DNA of 64,000 bases from Tolypothrix tenuis PCC 7101 (GTDB taxonomy: Bacteria; Cyanobacteriota; Cyanobacteriia; Cyanobacteriales; Nostocaceae): positions 6,189,979-6,253,978 of the forward strand of contig NZ_AP018248.1 in NCBI RefSeq assembly GCF_002368295.1, given 5' to 3'. Position numbers and translations under genes: made by a program. This document shows positions 18,016 to 26,536 of the stretch, piece by piece (the stretch's first letter is position 1; each line of letters starts with the position of its first letter). The notes under the pieces are model-generated. The model saw nothing but the letters and a program-made list of their open reading frames with translations. It was not told where the DNA came from and ran no database searches.

Positions 18016-19562
18016 TGTAAATATAGTAGTTCAACTCCTGTCACCAGGTTGCCATCTACCAGTATTTTTTTGATACTCCCTTTAAGTAAAGCTTGTTTGT
18101 CTTCTGGTTGTAATCCTTCCCAGTATCTTGGGTTAGAAAATGCCATTACAATTCTTTCTTTAGCTATCAGATATTGTTTAGATGCATTGTTTGTAGTAGC
18201 GATCGCATTGGCGATTTGCATCCTGATATCATCTTTAGCTTTGGCAATTGCTGGATTTGATGGTAACGCTTCTAGGGTATTTAATGATGCGCGCAATGTT
18301 TTGATTTCGGGTGATTCCTCTGGAGAATCAACTTTTTGTTCTATTAGTCCAGCTAACTTTTCGGCTTCAAGAATTAGATGATTAATTACCTGTTTTTCTA
18401 ATTCATCAGAAGCAATCATCCGGCCGTTTTGACAAGCGCCAGTCCGATAAAAGCTGCATTGATAGTGATGACGCACAAAACCTTTGCGTTTCACTAATTT
18501 CTTGCACTGGCGACTATAAGCTGCACCACAATGAGCGCATTTCACTAAGTTGGCGAAGGGGTTGACATATTTTTGCTCGGTAGCCCAGCGGTTATTTCGA
18601 TTCTCCCGAATCATGGCTTTGATGCGTTCGTGTTCTTCACGGCTGATAATCGCTTCGTCTTCGTGGGTTCCCCAGGTTACTTCCCATTCATCAAAGGGTT
18701 TGCGATGTCCTTTAGGACGAACTAATGTGTTATATAGTGTCCCCCCTGCATAGATAGGATTCACAAGTATCGATCGCAATCCGGAAACCGACCATTTCAA
18801 CCCCGTGTGGGGATAACGCAGATTTAACGCACCTCCACGGGATTTATTGATATTCTCAAGTACAATTTCTTCTTCCTCTTCTAAAAGGTTAATCCTCGTA
18901 TCGGTGGCTTTGGGGACGGCGTTGGCTTGGATACCAAAAGTATCATGCAGTACTTTAACTGTTTGAGAGACTGTACCTACTCTTAAGAATGTATCAAAGA
19001 CAAATCGCATCAGTTGCGATCGCGTCAACTCTCTCTTATCTGCAATTAAACATACGCAGAGTCTTTCATCTCGTTGATATTTTTCATCCTCAACGATATA
19101 GCCCAAAGGTGCGTTCCAGTGAGGCTTTTTGTTGGCTTTGCGGGTGTCACGCTCTTTTTTAACTCGCATTGCGAGCATTTTCACCTCATACTTAGATGCT
19201 GCTAGTCTCACATCAATAGTTAATTCGCCACCAATACTCGATAAGTCAAACGGCTCATCTAACGCATAAGGCTGTATACCTTTCTTTTTTAACGCATCCA
19301 TCAACCGATAAAAGGTCATTGATGAAGATGTTAAGCGGTCAATCCGGATAAATAACAGCTTCGATACTTTTCCTGGCGCAGATGTGTTGATATCTTCAAT
19401 TAACTGTAACAGCCCCTTCCTTTGATCGCTGGTACGGCTTTCTACGTCGTAATATATGTGCGTTGCGCCAGCATCACGCAACCGACGCATCTGTTTAATT
19501 AACGAGCCTTGATCTTCAGCTTGCTCATCTGTGGAAACCCGCGCATAACCCCAAACGTCCAT
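18012..19562 (-). CDS. Large serine recombinase of the nifK element (XisF-like)
   Basis: The 516-residue protein begins MDVWGYARVSTDEQAEDQGS with the catalytic Ser in YARVS. The resolvase domain spans about 1-150, including LLFIRIDRLTSSSMTFYRLM. A recombinase domain follows (LNLRYPHTGLKWSVSGLRSILVNPIYAGG), then a zinc ribbon (CAHCG...C...C near 340-380) and a C-terminal coiled coil. It is clearly homologous to the XisF-like protein at 35825-37369. It starts 54 bp from the nifK crossover point and reads away from nifK, so it is the likely nifK-element enzyme. Confidence 0.92.
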   Translation of the reverse strand: MDVWGYARVSTDEQAEDQGSLIKQMRRLRDAGATHIYYDVESRTSDQRKGLLQLIEDINTSAPGKVSKLLFIRIDRLTSSSMTFYRLMDALKKKGIQPYALDEPFDLSSIGGELTIDVRLAASKYEVKMLAMRVKKERDTRKANKKPHWNAPLGYIVEDEKYQRDERLCVCLIADKRELTRSQLMRFVFDTFLRVGTVSQTVKVLHDTFGIQANAVPKATDTRINLLEEEEEIVLENINKSRGGALNLRYPHTGLKWSVSGLRSILVNPIYAGGTLYNTLVRPKGHRKPFDEWEVTWGTHEDEAIISREEHERIKAMIRENRNNRWATEQKYVNPFANLVKCAHCGAAYSRQCKKLVKRKGFVRHHYQCSFYRTGACQNGRMIASDELEKQVINHLILEAEKLAGLIEQKVDSPEESPEIKTLRASLNTLEALPSNPAIAKAKDDIRMQIANAIATTNNASKQYLIAKERIVMAFSNPRYWEGLQPEDKQALLKGSIKKILVDGNLVTGVELLYLH

Positions 19563-19595
19563 ATATCAAACCATAGCAGCGTTAGTTCATTTTAT

Positions 19596-19620
19596 CTGAT
19601 AGCAAACGCATTAGTTCACT
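19596..19620 (+). other. nifK element att site, nifK 3' side
   Basis: The arm CTGATAGCAAACGCATTAGT (19596-19615) is followed by the crossover dinucleotide TC and ACT of nifK. The identical 20-bp arm occurs at 28241-28260, followed by GA and the nifK 5' part. The two sites share gene-strand GTTCACT. As placed, they are in inverted orientation, so recombination between them inverts the intervening 8.6 kb. Confidence 0.9.
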
Positions 19621-19873
19621 GTTGTTCACCGAGCCAGTTGACCTATTAATCGGTAACTCCTACGGTAAATACCTGTGGCGCGATTGCAAGGTACCCTTAG
19701 TAAGAATTGGCTATCCCATCATGGATCGTCACCACCTGCACCGCTACAGCACCATCGGTTACCAAGGTGTAATCAACCTCCTCAACTGGGTTGTTAATAC
19801 AATCTTCGAGGACATCGATCAACGCACCAATATTCCTTCCAAGACTGACATTTCTTACGACTTAGTTCGATAG
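19616..19873 (+). CDS. nifK: nifK 3' part (interrupted gene, inverted)
   Basis: This encodes the last ~83 residues of NifK, LFTEPVDLLIGNSYGKYLWR through NIPSKTDISYDLVR. It has no start codon of its own; the frame enters from the att site. The 5' part at 28236-29540 supplies residues 1-428 (to LWHLRSL); together they give about 511 residues, the usual NifK length. It lies on the plus strand whereas the 5' part is on the minus strand. Confidence 0.95.
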   Translation, partial: SLLFTEPVDLLIGNSYGKYLWRDCKVPLVRIGYPIMDRHHLHRYSTIGYQGVINLLNWVVNTIFEDIDQRTNIPSKTDISYDLVR

Positions 19874-19966
19874 AAATTAAAGTCACTCGCGGCATATTTA
19901 AAAAGTAAAAAGTAAAAGATATTTCTTTTTACTTTTTACTTTTTCCTTGTACCTGAGGTATTGATT

Positions 19967-20299
19967 ATGGCAAGTATTAGTCAGGGTCACTCTCATCCTC
20001 ATCCTAATTACCATCCACCAAACTATAAACGCTCTGGTTCTTTTGATATTCTCCAACCTTTGCGCCGTCTGGTAGATGGTATTCCGGTAAAAAATGCTCG
20101 TTTTGCCCATCTACTCTGTAGTGTAATACCTTGCTGTTGCCCTTTTGAGCGCGATATCAATTTATTTGGGCGGACTTATCATGTTCCAGCACTGTGCAAA
20201 TTTAATCCTTTGTATGACGAAGTCGTTAGTTTGCGCTTCCGGGCTTTATCTTTTCTTGCCGATGAATGTGGTGAGGATGTAACGAAATACATTTGTTAG
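19967..20299 (+). CDS. Mo-dependent nitrogenase C-terminal-domain protein
   Basis: A 110-residue protein beginning MASISQGHSHPHPNYHPPNY and continuing FDILQPLRRLVDGIPVKNARFAHLL; CSVIPCCCPFERDI is a cysteine-rich core. It matches the small conserved protein (Mo-nitro_C family) found between nifK and nifE in Nostocales. The start follows TGAGGT. Its function is unknown. It travels with the nifK 3' and nifE 5' parts in the inverted island. Confidence 0.85.
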   Translation: MASISQGHSHPHPNYHPPNYKRSGSFDILQPLRRLVDGIPVKNARFAHLLCSVIPCCCPFERDINLFGRTYHVPALCKFNPLYDEVVSLRFRALSFLADECGEDVTKYIC

Positions 20300-20555
20300 A
20301 CCTAGACATTAATCAATACCCATTACCTATTACCATTAGTCATCACTTATTAGTCATTGGTCATTGGTCATTAGTCATTAGTTCTTAATTTATTTAAATG
20401 ACAAATGACAAAGGAAAGAGAACACTTAACACCAATTCTGTAAAATTCAGCAATAATTCTAAACTCATAAATCTAGACAACTCAGGTTTTCTTAATTTTG
20501 AATTTTGAATTTTGAATTTTGAATTGGTATACTGCCATCCAGCAAGAGAAGAGAG
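20300..20555. repeat. nifK-nifE gap with GTCATTG/A-type repeats
   Basis: The gap holds degenerate tandem copies of TTAGTCATTGGTCATTGGTC type (20333-20390) and TTGAATTTTGAATTTTGAATT runs (20497-20525), both common STRR-like repeats. No gene is present. The nifE start is preceded by AAGAGAAGAGAG. Confidence 0.6.
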
Positions 20556-21122
20556 ATGAAAATCACCCAAGGCAAAATTAACGAGCTGCTTAGTGAGCCA
20601 GGATGCGAGCATAATCAGCACAAGCAGAGCGAAAAGAAAAATAAATCTTGTGCCCAACAAGCACAACCAGGCGCAGCTCAAGGGGGTTGTGCTTTTGATG
20701 GCGCAATGATTGCTCTAGTACCAATTACTGATGCTGCTCATTTAGTCCACGGGCCGATCGCCTGTGCTGGTAACTCCTGGGGTAGTCGTGGTAGTCTCTC
20801 TTCTGGCCCCATGCTTTACAAAACGGGCTTTACCACAGACTTAAGCGAAAATGATGTCATCTTTGGTGGTGAGAAAAAGCTCTACAAAGCTATTGTAGAA
20901 ATACATAAGCGCTATAACCCAGCAGCCGTGTTTGTTTACGCCACCTGTGTGACGGCTTTGATTGGTGATGATATAGATGCTGTTTGCAAAACTGCGGCAG
21001 AAAAATTAGGAACTCCTGTGATCCCGGTAATTGCGCCGGGATTTATTGGCAGCAAAAACCTGGGTAATCGCTTTGGCGGTGAAGCTTTGCTGGAATATGT
21101 AGTTGGTACAGCAGAACCTGAA
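20556..21122 (+). CDS. nifE: nifE 5' part (interrupted gene, inverted)
   Basis: This encodes NifE residues 1-189, from MKITQGKINELLSEPGC to EYVVGTAEPE, with conserved GGCAFDGAM, HGPIACAGNSWGSRG and VYATCVTALIGDDID cysteine motifs. After the core GAACCTGAA (21114-21122) the frame runs into element sequence and stops at 21143. The remainder is at 9855-10706 on the opposite strand. NifE is the FeMo-cofactor scaffold subunit, partner of NifN. Confidence 0.95.
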
Positions 21123-21138
21123 CACTTTCAACAACACC
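21114..21138 (+). other. nifE element att site, nifE 5' side
   Basis: The core GAACCTGAA is followed by the element arm CACTTTCAACAACACC. It pairs with 10698-10731. The symmetry centre of the reconstructed attP is the GA at 21114-21115. The two nifE sites are inverted relative to each other, unlike a normal excision element. Confidence 0.8.
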
Positions 21139-21178
21139 GCTGATGATATGATTTTCCGACTGATTTGAATGGATTCCC

Positions 21179-22585
21179 ATGAAAGTTTACGGTTACGCCC
21201 GCGTGAGTACACAAGAACAAGCTGAGGAATTTGACGCGCTAAATCAGCAAGTAGCCAGATTAAAAGCTGCGGGTGCAACGGAAGTTTTAATAGATATCGA
21301 GTCAGGACGCAACGATGAGAGAAAACAGTATAACGAGTTGCTGAAGTTGGTACAACAAAACCAAGTTGATGAAATTATCATCACTCGCGTCGATCGCTTG
21401 GGTAGAAGTGTGATTACTATCCATAAAGCGATCGATGTTTTTGTGAGGCATAATGTCAATCTGCGGATATTGGATGCACCCGTTGACCCCAATTCCCCCT
21501 TTGGCTGGTTTAGTATTAATCAAATGTCGGGGTTGGCAGAATTTGAATCCAGGCTGTTATCCCAACGAATTCGCCACGGAAATAATTATTTTCGCCAGCA
21601 GTTAAAATATTGCGTTCCTCCCTTCGGATATACGAAAGACGAAAATCAGCGGTTAACCCCTAACCATAATATTCACGCCAAGTCAGGAAAGACTTACTTT
21701 GAGTTAGCCAAGATAATTATCGACTTAACCCTCTCGATGCGATCGCTTAAGGATGTGTGCGATTATATTTACACCGAATATGAAATAGTTTTTAGTGTCG
21801 CTGGCTTGCGAGATTGGGTGAAAAATCCCGCACTGCAAGGGCATACAGCTTATTTTTTCCGCAAAAAGAAAGGCATTAATCGGGAACCAATTATTAATTT
21901 CAATACCCACGAAGCCTTAATTACCGCCGCCACAGTAGAAGCTATCCAACGCAAGCTGTCAGAAAATAAGAAGTATCGCAGTTCTGCAACATCCACCCGT
22001 GGCGATTATCCACTCGCAGGTTTAATTAAATGCGCTCATTGTGGCGGCAGTATGTATCGTAACCTTTCCCGCCACAAAACCAAAGTTGAGTACATCCGCT
22101 GCGTTAATTACAATAAACCGGGAAAATATCACTGCGAAAATTCTAAATGTACCCGACTGCGGGAAATCATCGCCCAGACGATCGCAGCTTTATGTGAAAA
22201 TGCACCCCATTTAATCGAACACCTAGAAATGCAGTCAACCACAATGCAGGTGACGAATACCAAAGACATCGACAAATTCACCAATGAATTATCCGTACTG
22301 CGGGGACTTCGCAGCTCCAACCCCGATATCATGGAAGCGATCGCCAAAATTGAGGCGACAATTAACACCCTATCAACACCCACGAGAATTGTTGATAGGG
22401 ATGCTTTTGAAAATGCCAAAAGAAAAATAGCGATCGCTTCTCAAGCTACATTCTGGGAATCGCTGCATGATTCAGAATTGCGATCGGCTTTGGCTGAGTT
22501 CGTAGAGAAAGTTGAGGTAGATTCGTCAGGAACTATCACTCCTACCTTTAAATTGCCATTAACCCTATCCTCAATGCGCCCATAG
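21179..22585 (+). CDS. Large serine recombinase of the nifE element
   Basis: The 468-residue protein begins MKVYGYARVSTQEQAEEFDA with the catalytic serine in YARVS. The resolvase domain contains IIITRVDRLGRSVITIHKAI. A recombinase domain follows (VAGLRDWVKNPALQGHT), then a zinc ribbon (KCAHCGGSMYR...C...C) and a C-terminal helical region. It is shorter than and only distantly related to the nifK-type and XisF-like enzymes. It starts 64 bp from the nifE crossover point and reads away from nifE. Confidence 0.92.
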   Translation: MKVYGYARVSTQEQAEEFDALNQQVARLKAAGATEVLIDIESGRNDERKQYNELLKLVQQNQVDEIIITRVDRLGRSVITIHKAIDVFVRHNVNLRILDAPVDPNSPFGWFSINQMSGLAEFESRLLSQRIRHGNNYFRQQLKYCVPPFGYTKDENQRLTPNHNIHAKSGKTYFELAKIIIDLTLSMRSLKDVCDYIYTEYEIVFSVAGLRDWVKNPALQGHTAYFFRKKKGINREPIINFNTHEALITAATVEAIQRKLSENKKYRSSATSTRGDYPLAGLIKCAHCGGSMYRNLSRHKTKVEYIRCVNYNKPGKYHCENSKCTRLREIIAQTIAALCENAPHLIEHLEMQSTTMQVTNTKDIDKFTNELSVLRGLRSSNPDIMEAIAKIEATINTLSTPTRIVDRDAFENAKRKIAIASQATFWESLHDSELRSALAEFVEKVEVDSSGTITPTFKLPLTLSSMRP

Positions 22586-22707
22586 GTTTTAATGAACTCT
22601 TCTGGAGACATATTCCCAACCTCCAAGTCCCCGTAGTATCTTTCATAAGCTGCGAGTAACTTGTCATTGAGCATTTTTAGCACTTTTTGAGAATGTGTTG
22701 AACTCAT
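22441..22707 (-). CDS. Possible small protein convergent with the recombinase
   Basis: The N-terminal half of this 88-residue frame looks protein-like (SQKVLKMLNDKLLAAYERYY, then GNMSPEEFIKTYGRIEDRVN). The C-terminal ~48 residues are antisense to the recombinase and probably less meaningful. It may be a short protein whose 3' end overlaps the recombinase, or a remnant. Function unknown. Confidence 0.4.
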   Translation of the reverse strand: MSSTHSQKVLKMLNDKLLAAYERYYGDLEVGNMSPEEFIKTYGRIEDRVNGNLKVGVIVPDESTSTFSTNSAKADRNSESCSDSQNVA

Positions 22708-22826
22708 AAAACATTCTGTAGCGATGTTTTTAGGTTATTTCTTGGGTAGAATTTTTCTGTTAGCAGTGAACGACTTGCACAACGCTAAGTTCAAGCACAG
22801 AGACGCTTGCAGCTAAAATTTTCACA

Positions 22827-22987
22827 CTAGTACCGCAAGGCAGAATTCAAAATTCAAAATTCGTCTTAAAAAGTTTGCTCAACGGGGGGAACCCCCGCAC
22901 GCAACTTTTCGCAAAATTCAAAATTAAGATAGGATAAGGGTTTTGTTGATTTTGAATGGTCTGTTTATTTACGCCGTGCTGTACTAG
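22827..22987. mobile_element. MITE of the CTAGTAC...GTACTAG family
   Basis: The ends are CTAGTACCGCAAGGC and GCCGTGCTGTACTAG, 15-bp imperfect inverted repeats. The interior has AATTCAAA repeats and ATGGTCTGTTTATTTACG. Related copies are at 37366-37502, a diverged copy at 28036-28155, and a partial copy at 14524-14775. Confidence 0.8.
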
Positions 22988-23061
22988 TTCTTTTAGCAGC
23001 TTCCCCACTGAAAAAAGCTTCTCGTGCGTTACGGCTATATTAAACACAAAACCAAAAAACT

Positions 23062-23163
23062 AGTTACTCAACAAAAAATAGAAAATAATTTTGGAGGGGG
23101 TTTGGGGGACGCAACCGTCACCCAATCGGGGGTTTGGGGGAGAATCCCCCAAGTCTGCTGGCT
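23062..23163. repeat. G/C-run repeat, right copy of an inverted pair
   Basis: The reverse complement of this segment matches 14421-14524 (AGCCAGCAGA, then G and C runs, then CCTCCAAAATTA). The composite is broader: both copies sit beside the same MITE end, here with an extra ~75 bp in between. It is the likely right breakpoint of the inversion. Confidence 0.85.
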
Positions 23164-23932
23164 TTTTTAATAAGTGACAAATCAATCACTAATGAGCTTA
23201 ACCCAAGCGTATTGGGCTATATTATTGATATTTTTTCAGAAATCAAATCAGATTCCTATAGTTTGATTTAAAAAAATACCAGTATTTAATAGTAAAATTT
23301 TCTCAATTAATAGCTAATTTTCCACTTAGAATAACTTGCATTTTCAGGCTGAAATAGTCAGGCATTTATTTAGATAAATCTCTATCTTGCTTATATATTT
23401 AAAACTAACAAAGCCCCGAAATAAATTCAGGGCTTCGCTATATAAACCATTTATTAAATGCCAGCTATAAATCTTTGCCAGCGCTTTTATCTATGTAACT
23501 ATCTTCGCTTAATTCTTTGCTGAAAGCTAGGGGAGATCTACCCAACTTTTACCTAATTTTGCTTAGGTAGCTGTTTAATATTTTTTTTAGCTTTGAAAAC
23601 ACACCCCACTCGCAATACTTGTCGGTTAAGGGGAAAAAGGGGAATGGTAAAAGGGAAAGAAAAAACCTTTAACCCTTCACCTTTAACCTTTTCCCCAAAA
23701 CCAATTTTGAGTTCAAAATGCTTAACCGAGTAGTAGTGCCCCCACTCTTCTGTATTTCATCAAAAAACTCAGTATAATTAACTAGAAGCTTAAGCAAATA
23801 TAGAACAGTCTAAATGAGCTAAGGTTTACACAAAAACAATTTTCAATCATCATCCAATCCTAAAATTGTAGAGTGCGTTAAGCCATAGGTTAACGCACTC
23901 TACTGAATTGATATCACCAGTTTTGCAACACA

Positions 23933-24325
23933 TTACTGCTGTTGTCTAAGTTGCTGTTGGAGTTTCAATGTTTCCATCTGCTGTCTTTGTTGATTTAGTT
24001 GGAATTGTTCAAATGGTTGCTGTCTTAATTGATTTTGGAGTCTAAGTTGTCCATATGGTTGTTGTGGATTTAGTTGATTTTGCAATCTAAATTGTTCAAA
24101 TCGTTGTTGCTGTCGGAGCATTTGTTCATCTTGCTTCTGTCTAAAGTTTTGCCATAGTTTTTGAGAAGATGATTGTTTTGCCAAGTTTTGGCTTTCTTGT
24201 TCTAGCTGTGGTTGTTTTGGAAGTATCGTTTCACCTATATCGGCTCTTACAGCAGAAGAAATGATGAATTCTGTTGCTAAGACAAGAAATAATAGCCCTG
24301 ATTTAACTAAAAATGAATGCTTCAT
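23933..24325 (-). CDS. Exported glutamine-rich repeat protein
   Basis: A 130-residue protein with an N-terminal signal sequence (residues 1-29, cleavage probably after AVRA). It is followed by a Q-rich tail of imperfect repeats such as QRFEQFRLQNQLNPQQPY and GQLRLQNQLRQQPFEQFQLN. No enzyme motif. The low-complexity helical tail suggests an adhesive or structural envelope protein, but this is a guess. Confidence 0.6.
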   Translation of the reverse strand: MKHSFLVKSGLLFLVLATEFIISSAVRADIGETILPKQPQLEQESQNLAKQSSSQKLWQNFRQKQDEQMLRQQQRFEQFRLQNQLNPQQPYGQLRLQNQLRQQPFEQFQLNQQRQQMETLKLQQQLRQQQ

Positions 24326-24586
24326 ACAGTTTTCTCAAAAAGGTAGTTTTTTGTTTTTGTCACTAGGTTAAAGTTAAATATTTACCTTTTACTTTCTATT
24401 TTAATTGGGTACAACTTTTTTAGGGATACGCTGAGTAAAATTCAGACATGAATTACAGAGGGTAGAGGGGTAATAAGTAATCGCACAGAATTATTTACAC
24501 ATGATTTTCAAGTCTGGATAAGGGTTTCATCCCTGAATTTTGTGTAACTACTTAAAACAACGAGCTTATGTCATCAAAGGTGCAGA

Positions 24587-24838
24587 TCAGTCTTTTTGTC
24601 TTCTCTTGCATCCTCTTCCTACTGAAGACATAAATTTCCTTAACTGAACTGTATTGTGCAGTCTATCATCCTCTGTCGTCTCACCCTGCATCTGCAATCC
24701 CAGATGGCTGGCGATTGTTTCACTTAAGCGACGATGGTCGATCATGGCATATACTGTTTCGTCGAGGAGGGCGATCGCTTGATCGCGGCGAGATAGGGAT
24801 ATTAAATTCTGACTCATTGAAAAATTCTCCATCATCAT
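24587..24838 (-). pseudogene. Decayed cytochrome P450 copy
   Basis: The start MENFSMSQNLISL matches the intact P450 start MESLTMSKNLLTL (26537-27922). It is then joined directly to QAIALLDETVYAMIDHRRLSE, which corresponds to P450 residues near 215 (KAIALFDETIYGIIQQRRAS). About 190 codons are deleted, and no heme-ligand region remains. The promoter still carries the ATGAGN5CTCAT operator. It is divergent from tetR, probably the original partner position. Confidence 0.75.
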
Positions 24839-24850
24839 CTAAACTAAAAT

Positions 24851-24921
24851 ATGAGTAAAGCTCATTTTTAGAGTATGATAAATAATCATATTTTGTCAAG
24901 ACAAATGTGAGTAATACTCAT
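24851..24921. promoter_or_regulatory. Palindromic operators between the P450 remnant and tetR
   Basis: ATGAGTAAAGCTCAT (24851-24865) and GTGAGTAATACTCAT (24907-24921) are both (A/G)TGAGN5CTCAT palindromes. The same motif occurs upstream of the intact P450. They are probably the sites for the TetR regulator encoded immediately to the right (inference from repetition and position). Confidence 0.7.
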
Positions 24922-24948
24922 ATATTTATCAAAGCCAGGGAGGTAACT

Positions 24949-25620
24949 ATGACAGAAAGCCCATCAAGCGCAGGTGGAATGCGCCGCAAACCCCGCCAAG
25001 CGCGCAGTCAGGAACGAGTCAACCGGATTATTGATGTGGCAGAAGAACTGTTTATTTCTCAGGGCTATGCTGCAACTACAACCAATGCGATCGCATCTCA
25101 CGCACAGATACCCATCGGGTCACTTTACCAATTTTTTCCGGACAAGACAGCGATTATGCAGGCTTTGGCATTGCGGTATGAGGAAAGTCTGCATCAAAAA
25201 TTAGCAATACTCGACAATTCTGAACTGGTAAAATTGCCTTTATCTGTGCTGGTTGAGCAGTTGATTGATATCACCGAGCAGCATTTCTCTGAAAATCCCG
25301 GCTACTTTGCAATTTTCATGGAAGTTCAGGGTGCTATACCTGAAGTGCAAGCAGTTGGAGATGCTGCTGATGCTGAACTGATTAAAGATTTCGCCACGTT
25401 ACTCGCGCAGAGGGAAGCAGGGTTAGAGACAGCAGACTATGAAGCGATCGCCTTTGTGTTGGTAAAAACAATCAGTACCTTAATGTGGCTTTCCCTCAAT
25501 CAAGAGCAACAGTTTAGGCAGCGACTGGTAGCAGAAATGAAGCGTTTCAGCTTAAGTTATCTGCAAAGTCACTTCTCATCTAGCAACTTACCAGATGAGA
25601 ATTCGGAGAGAAAAAATTGA
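24949..25620 (+). CDS. TetR-family transcriptional regulator
   Basis: The 223-residue protein has a TetR helix-turn-helix at about residues 15-60 (RINRIIDVAEELF-type entry, then AATTTNAIASHAQIPIGSLYQFFPDK) and a C-terminal ligand domain. I chose the ATG at 24949 after GGGAGGT, since an upstream GTG start at 24907 would lie inside the operator. It probably represses the divergent P450 genes and itself through the (A/G)TGAGN5CTCAT sites. Confidence 0.88.
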   Translation: MTESPSSAGGMRRKPRQARSQERVNRIIDVAEELFISQGYAATTTNAIASHAQIPIGSLYQFFPDKTAIMQALALRYEESLHQKLAILDNSELVKLPLSVLVEQLIDITEQHFSENPGYFAIFMEVQGAIPEVQAVGDAADAELIKDFATLLAQREAGLETADYEAIAFVLVKTISTLMWLSLNQEQQFRQRLVAEMKRFSLSYLQSHFSSSNLPDENSERKN

Positions 25621-25772
25621 CTTGTTTTATCTTTGAAGATATTCACCCAAGTAATTTAACGATAATTTACCTACAGAAGAATAAAATTCAATTAATGCTT
25701 GACTTGCGTAATTCCATCTTGATGAGAATTGTCTATTGATGTGGTGATGATTGCCTCAATCTGACAGATTTA

Positions 25773-26435
25773 TCACACTAATTCAGCCGATTTATTGAAG
25801 TATTTTTCTAAGGGAGAATAGGCAAAGAAGAGTAAAACCCAAAAATAGTCCCATAACTCTTGATTAAGATATGCCACGCCAATGGAAATCAATGCACATA
25901 TCGGTTCAATTAAAGCTTTGGTTTTCATTGAGCGGATTGTCGCCTCATCCAAATCACTATCTACTAATTTGCGATCGCCTGTCGCATAAGACCAACTTAT
26001 CCAAGAAACAAACCCAATTACAGCAATATTTAAACTAAACCAAACTTTGACCAGAAAATTATCAGGAAATGTCATGACTAAATCATTGGATAAAGGCACT
26101 AAAAACAAGACCATTAAATACCCTACAGAAATCCACAGATGGGTTTCATTAGTTCTCCGCAAATACTTTAATTGTCGGGAATGAGAAATCCAATAAGTTG
26201 CGACTAAAATAAAGGTGATAACATAAGTTCCTAAAGGTTTTACCTGACTAAACAAAAACGCATTGATATCACCATCAGTCATAGCTTTAGCATCTTCTGG
26301 CAAGTCAAATGCAATCACCATTAAAGCCATCGCAAAAGCAAAAATAGAATCACTTAGACGTGCTAAAGATAAAATACTTTCGGAAATATTGTTATTAGTT
26401 TGAATAATCTTATCTTGCTCTATTAATCCCTTCAT
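25773..26435 (-). CDS. TMEM175-family (DUF1211) potassium-channel-like membrane protein
   Basis: The 220-residue protein has about six hydrophobic segments. Its first is RLSDSIFAFAMALMVIAFDL, matching the RxxxFSD-like entry of bacterial TMEM175 proteins, which form potassium-selective channels. The phenylalanine of the canonical FSD triplet is changed here (LSD). Cargo of the nifK-element half. Confidence 0.8.
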   Translation of the reverse strand: MKGLIEQDKIIQTNNNISESILSLARLSDSIFAFAMALMVIAFDLPEDAKAMTDGDINAFLFSQVKPLGTYVITFILVATYWISHSRQLKYLRRTNETHLWISVGYLMVLFLVPLSNDLVMTFPDNFLVKVWFSLNIAVIGFVSWISWSYATGDRKLVDSDLDEATIRSMKTKALIEPICALISIGVAYLNQELWDYFWVLLFFAYSPLEKYFNKSAELV

Positions 26436-26536
26436 AATTTCATCATCTTCACAACATTAGAGAAAAATAGATCCCCGACTGATTGAAGAAGTCGGGAATC
26501 TGACCGTAACCAACTTCTCATAAATTGAAGTAAATT

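Larger units (their letters stand above)
10707..19615. mobile_element. Left part of the composite nifE/nifK element
   Basis: All sequence between the nifE 3' part and the nifK 3' part is element DNA. It has a nifE-type arm at its left end and a nifK-type arm at its right end, so it joins one end of each element. The probable internal joint is the G-rich inverted repeat near 14.42-14.52 kb. Left of that: exported protein, acyltransferase, rhodanese and RMD1-like genes (nifE element). Right of that: SLOG, VOC, nuclease and nifK-type recombinase (nifK element). The partition is inference. Confidence 0.7.
22708..23932. repeat. Repeat-rich 1.2-kb non-coding region
   Basis: No gene is visible. It contains a MITE (22827-22987), the right G-rich inverted-repeat copy (23062-23163), short CTTTAACC-type repeats near 23670-23690, and a 13-bp hairpin (GTAGAGTGCGTTA 23868-23880 / TAACGCACTCTAC 23891-23903) just after the Q-rich gene that may serve as its terminator. 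Confidence 0.6.

Noticed and set aside
20394..20681. 95-codon minus-strand gene
   Set aside because: Antisense to the nifE start and to TTGAATT repeats.
10698..21122. Simple direct-repeat excision of a nifE element
   Set aside because: The two nifE sites are inverted in this sequence, so recombination between them inverts rather than excises.
19616..21143. Treating the nifK and nifE fragments as pseudogenes
   Set aside because: Cores, arms and frames match exactly at both ends, lengths after joining are standard, and intact recombinases adjoin. They are interrupted genes, not decayed ones.
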